This document shows positions 61,881-64,000 of a stretch of 64,000 nt of DNA, one piece after another. The translations under genes were made by a program, and so were the position numbers. The notes under the pieces are model-generated. The model was not told the origin of the DNA. It ran no database searches and was given only the letters and a program-made list of their open reading frames with translations. Every line of letters starts with the position of its first letter. The first letter of the stretch is position 1. The stretch is from Pectobacterium aquaticum (GTDB lineage: Bacteria; Pseudomonadota; Gammaproteobacteria; Enterobacterales; Enterobacteriaceae), in the NCBI RefSeq assembly GCF_003382565.3, contig NZ_CP086253.1:1674001-1738000 (forward strand). The letters are read 5' to 3'.

Positions 61881-62293
61881 TAACGACTCAGGCGGCGCAT
61901 ACGTTCGGATGGTGTCATGATATCTGTAATACGGACACCGTACTTGTCAGATACCACAACCACCTCGCCTTGGGCGATGAGATAGCCATTAATCAGGATA
62001 TCTAACGGTTCACCGGCTAAGCCATCAAGTGCAACAACAGAGCCCTGAGTCAGGCGCAGTAATTCTTTTATTGTCATTTTGGTCCGGCCAAGCTCAACGG
62101 TGAGTTTGACAGGGATGTCCAATATCAGGTCGATATCCTGCAGAGCACCCAACGGATCATGACCCTCTAGCGCCTTAAAAATACCTTCCGTTGTCGGGGC
62201 CGGTTTTTCTGCAGCCTGCTGCTCGTTAAATGCATCAGCCCACAGATCGTCCACTGATTCCTTGTCGTCGGACGGCTTCTTGGTGTCACTCAT
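61880..62293 (-). CDS. fliN: Flagellar motor switch protein FliN
   Basis: A 137-residue C-ring protein with the SpoA domain: 'LDIPVKLTVELGRTKMTIKE', 'LLRLTQGSVVALDGLAGEPL', 'GVRITDI'. Overlaps the end of fliM by eight bases. Confidence 0.97.
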   Translation of the reverse strand: MSDTKKPSDDKESVDDLWADAFNEQQAAEKPAPTTEGIFKALEGHDPLGALQDIDLILDIPVKLTVELGRTKMTIKELLRLTQGSVVALDGLAGEPLDILINGYLIAQGEVVVVSDKYGVRITDIMTPSERMRRLSR

Positions 62294-63299
62294 GGGGCTG
62301 TTCCTCGTTATCCAGAGAATTCAATATAGGGTTAATCAAATGTTCAACACGCAGGGCATATTGCCCGTTCAATGTGCCATATTGGCTGGTCAGCACGGGC
62401 ACGCCGTCAACATGAGCGACTATTTTATCAGGTTTGTCGATCGGTAAGACATCGCCGGGCTGTAGCTTCAGAATCTTGGAGAGGCGCAGCGGAATATCAA
62501 CAAAGCTTGCAACTAATTCCAATTCAGAATGTTGTACCTGCTTGGCTAAGGTGTCCCGCCAGCTCTGATCTTCCTGGCGTGAGTTTTCCAATGGTGGGTT
62601 GGCGAGCAATTCGCGCAACGGCTCGATCATTGAAAAAGGAATACAGATGTTAAATTCGCCCGTCAGCGAACCGATTTCAACATGAAACGGTGTCGTCACG
62701 ACGATATCATTAGGTGACGTCGTGATGTTGGTAAACTTGACCTGCATTTCTGAACGCACGTATTCGATGTCAAGTTTGTAAATCGCATTCCAGGCTTCGC
62801 CATAGGCTTCCAGAGCCAGGCGTAACATACGTTTGATTACTCTTTGCTCTGTGTGGGTGAATTCGCGGCCTTCTACTTTCGTCGGAAAACGCCCGTCACC
62901 GCCAAAAAGGTTATCTACAGCGATAAACACCAGGCTCGGAGAAAACACAAACAATGCAGTACCGCGTAGCGGTTTTAAGTGGATAAGGTTCAGGTTTGTC
63001 GGTACCGGAAGGTTCCTGGCAAACTCATGATAAGGCTGGATCTTAATTCCACCCACGGTAATATCGGGGCTACGACGCAACAGATTAAACAATGCCATTC
63101 TGAATTGGCGCGCGAAACGTTCATTAATAATTTCTAATGCCTGTAAACGCTCACGAATAACCCGTCGCTGAGTGTTCGGATCATAGGGTTTAACGTCCCC
63201 GTCCGTTTTTGATGTCGCATTGTTATCAGCGTCGCTGTCGCCGCTGTCGCCATTCAATAGTGCATCAATTTCTGCTTGTGAAAGAATACTATCGCCCAT
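62286..63299 (-). CDS. fliM: Flagellar motor switch protein FliM
   Basis: A 337-residue switch protein. The N-terminal CheY-P binding peptide 'ILSQAEIDALLNGDSGD' is present, the middle domain has 'VGGIKIQPYHEFARNLPVPT', and the C-terminal SpoA domain pairs with FliN. Five bases after fliL. Confidence 0.98.
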   Translation of the reverse strand: MGDSILSQAEIDALLNGDSGDSDADNNATSKTDGDVKPYDPNTQRRVIRERLQALEIINERFARQFRMALFNLLRRSPDITVGGIKIQPYHEFARNLPVPTNLNLIHLKPLRGTALFVFSPSLVFIAVDNLFGGDGRFPTKVEGREFTHTEQRVIKRMLRLALEAYGEAWNAIYKLDIEYVRSEMQVKFTNITTSPNDIVVTTPFHVEIGSLTGEFNICIPFSMIEPLRELLANPPLENSRQEDQSWRDTLAKQVQHSELELVASFVDIPLRLSKILKLQPGDVLPIDKPDKIVAHVDGVPVLTSQYGTLNGQYALRVEHLINPILNSLDNEEQPHE

Positions 63300-63304
63300 A
63301 ATGG

Positions 63305-63784
63305 TTACCGCAGTATAAAGGCCGTGAACAGAACATCAGTAACGACCTGGTTAGGTTGACCAGGAACTAATGGTGGGCTTAGCACTTGCTTAATTTGCTC
63401 TATCAATTTTTGCTTACCTTGCTCATTGGCAAGCGCAATCGCGTCCTGACGAGAAAGCAGTAATAATAGTCTGCTGCGAACTTCTGGTAGATAATTCGTA
63501 AACCGTGTACGCGTGGCTTCATCGGGTAACCGCAGCGTGAATCCAACATATAACACGCGATCAGGGTCATTATCTGCATTGACGAGATTAACGGTAAAGG
63601 TATCCAGTGGCATGAAAACAGGCTCTGGTGGTGGCGGCGCTTCCTGCTCAGCCGTTGCTGCGTTTTTCTGATTTAATAGCCACCAGGCGGCGCCCGCAGC
63701 GCCAGCCGCAGCGAGAGCAACGATAATCAGTAGTATTAGCCAAAAAGACCGTTTACGTCCTGGTTTAACTTGCATATCAGACAT
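63305..63784 (-). CDS. fliL: Flagellar basal body-associated protein FliL
   Basis: A 159-residue single-pass inner-membrane protein near the stators. Basic N-terminus, membrane helix 'LILLIIVALAAAGAAGAAWW', periplasmic domain with 'PLDTFTVNLVNADNDPDRVL'. First gene of the fliLMNOPQR run in this window; fliK lies about 155 bases upstream. Confidence 0.97.
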   Translation of the reverse strand: MSDMQVKPGRKRSFWLILLIIVALAAAGAAGAAWWLLNQKNAATAEQEAPPPPEPVFMPLDTFTVNLVNADNDPDRVLYVGFTLRLPDEATRTRFTNYLPEVRSRLLLLLSRQDAIALANEQGKQKLIEQIKQVLSPPLVPGQPNQVVTDVLFTAFILR

Positions 63785-63939
63785 AGCTAAAGAGATTTCC
63801 CGTTACTTATCGATATTTACTGTTGGATGAAACCAACAATAAATAAATGCGTAATGTCGATGATTATCCTGCCTATTGCTATGTTCAATACAGAGAATAG
63901 GCAGGGAAAACCGTGCTAACTTGTTCGTTTACTTCAGTT

Positions 63940-64000
63940 TCAGGCAAAGATATCAACGCCGTTGACGGATGATGCCATTGATCTTAACGGTTCTGGTACG
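63940..64000 (-). CDS. fliK: Hook-length control protein FliK, last codons only
   Basis: The minus strand reads VPEPLRSMASSVNGVDIFA then stop. The end VDIFA matches the FliK C-terminus, and fliK precedes fliL in enterobacteria. The rest lies beyond the window, so the call rests on this tail and on gene order. Confidence 0.75.
   Translation of the reverse strand, partial: VPEPLRSMASSVNGVDIFA

Noticed and set aside
1..64000. CRISPR arrays, complete rRNA or tRNA genes, intact insertion sequences
   Set aside because: No regularly spaced repeats, RNA gene sequences or transposase genes were seen on either strand.

Overview
The window is a piece of chromosome from a motile soft-rot enterobacterium. 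Pectobacterium is the best guess and a related genus such as Dickeya is possible. The evidence is the enterobacterial form of every flagellar and chemotaxis protein, the contiguous order flhDC-motAB-cheAW-mcp-cheRBYZ-flhBAE-flgNMA/flgBCDEFGHIJKL-fliLMNOPQR, an LpxP-type acyltransferase, and a very large cyclic beta-1,2-glucan synthase next to the motility genes. No species-level marker is present, so this is inference.

Left third (1-15.4 kb): accessory DNA. It opens with the end of a DndA-like cysteine desulfurase, followed by a DGQHR-motif protein related to DndB and an unknown A+T-rich gene with a HEPN-like helix. Next comes a minus-strand two-gene unit in which a complete extra flagellin is translationally coupled to a small LuxR-type regulator. 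A P4-like genomic island follows: AlpA regulator, inovirus Gp2-type protein, an orphan gene with a ribbon-helix-helix-like tail, a YaaW-family protein plus WYL regulator, small exported proteins, DUF932, a YeeS/RadC-like protein, the CbeA/CbtA toxin-antitoxin pair, a DUF4942 protein and VapBC. The island appears to end at 15338-15359 in a short copy of a tRNA 3' end (T-arm plus CCA) followed directly by a strong terminator, as expected of an attachment site.

15.4-31.7 kb: an integrase C-terminal remnant, a HigBA pair and a small cysteine-rich gene, then housekeeping or envelope genes: a small zinc-ribbon protein, the LpxP-like lipid A acyltransferase, the 2877-residue NdvB-type cyclic glucan synthase, a KTSC protein, a small basic protein, a chemoreceptor and a DMT-family exporter.

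31.7-64 kb: the flagellar regulon. A long leader with a good CRP site and an RcsAB-like palindrome precedes the master regulator flhDC. After it come stator and chemotaxis genes, the export gate genes flhBA with flhE, the sigma-28 control genes flgMN and flgA (minus), the rod-hook-ring operon flgB-J, the hook-associated genes flgKL, and the convergent switch/export operon fliLMNOPQR, with the last codons of fliK at the right edge. Sigma-28-type sequences sit before the chemoreceptor, flgM and flgK. The major fliC, fliD and fliA are not in the window.

Most worth a second look: the desulfurase-DGQHR-HEPN-like cassette, the coupled flagellin-LuxR pair, the attachment-site and integrase remnants, and a decayed chemoreceptor gene between mcp and cheR.
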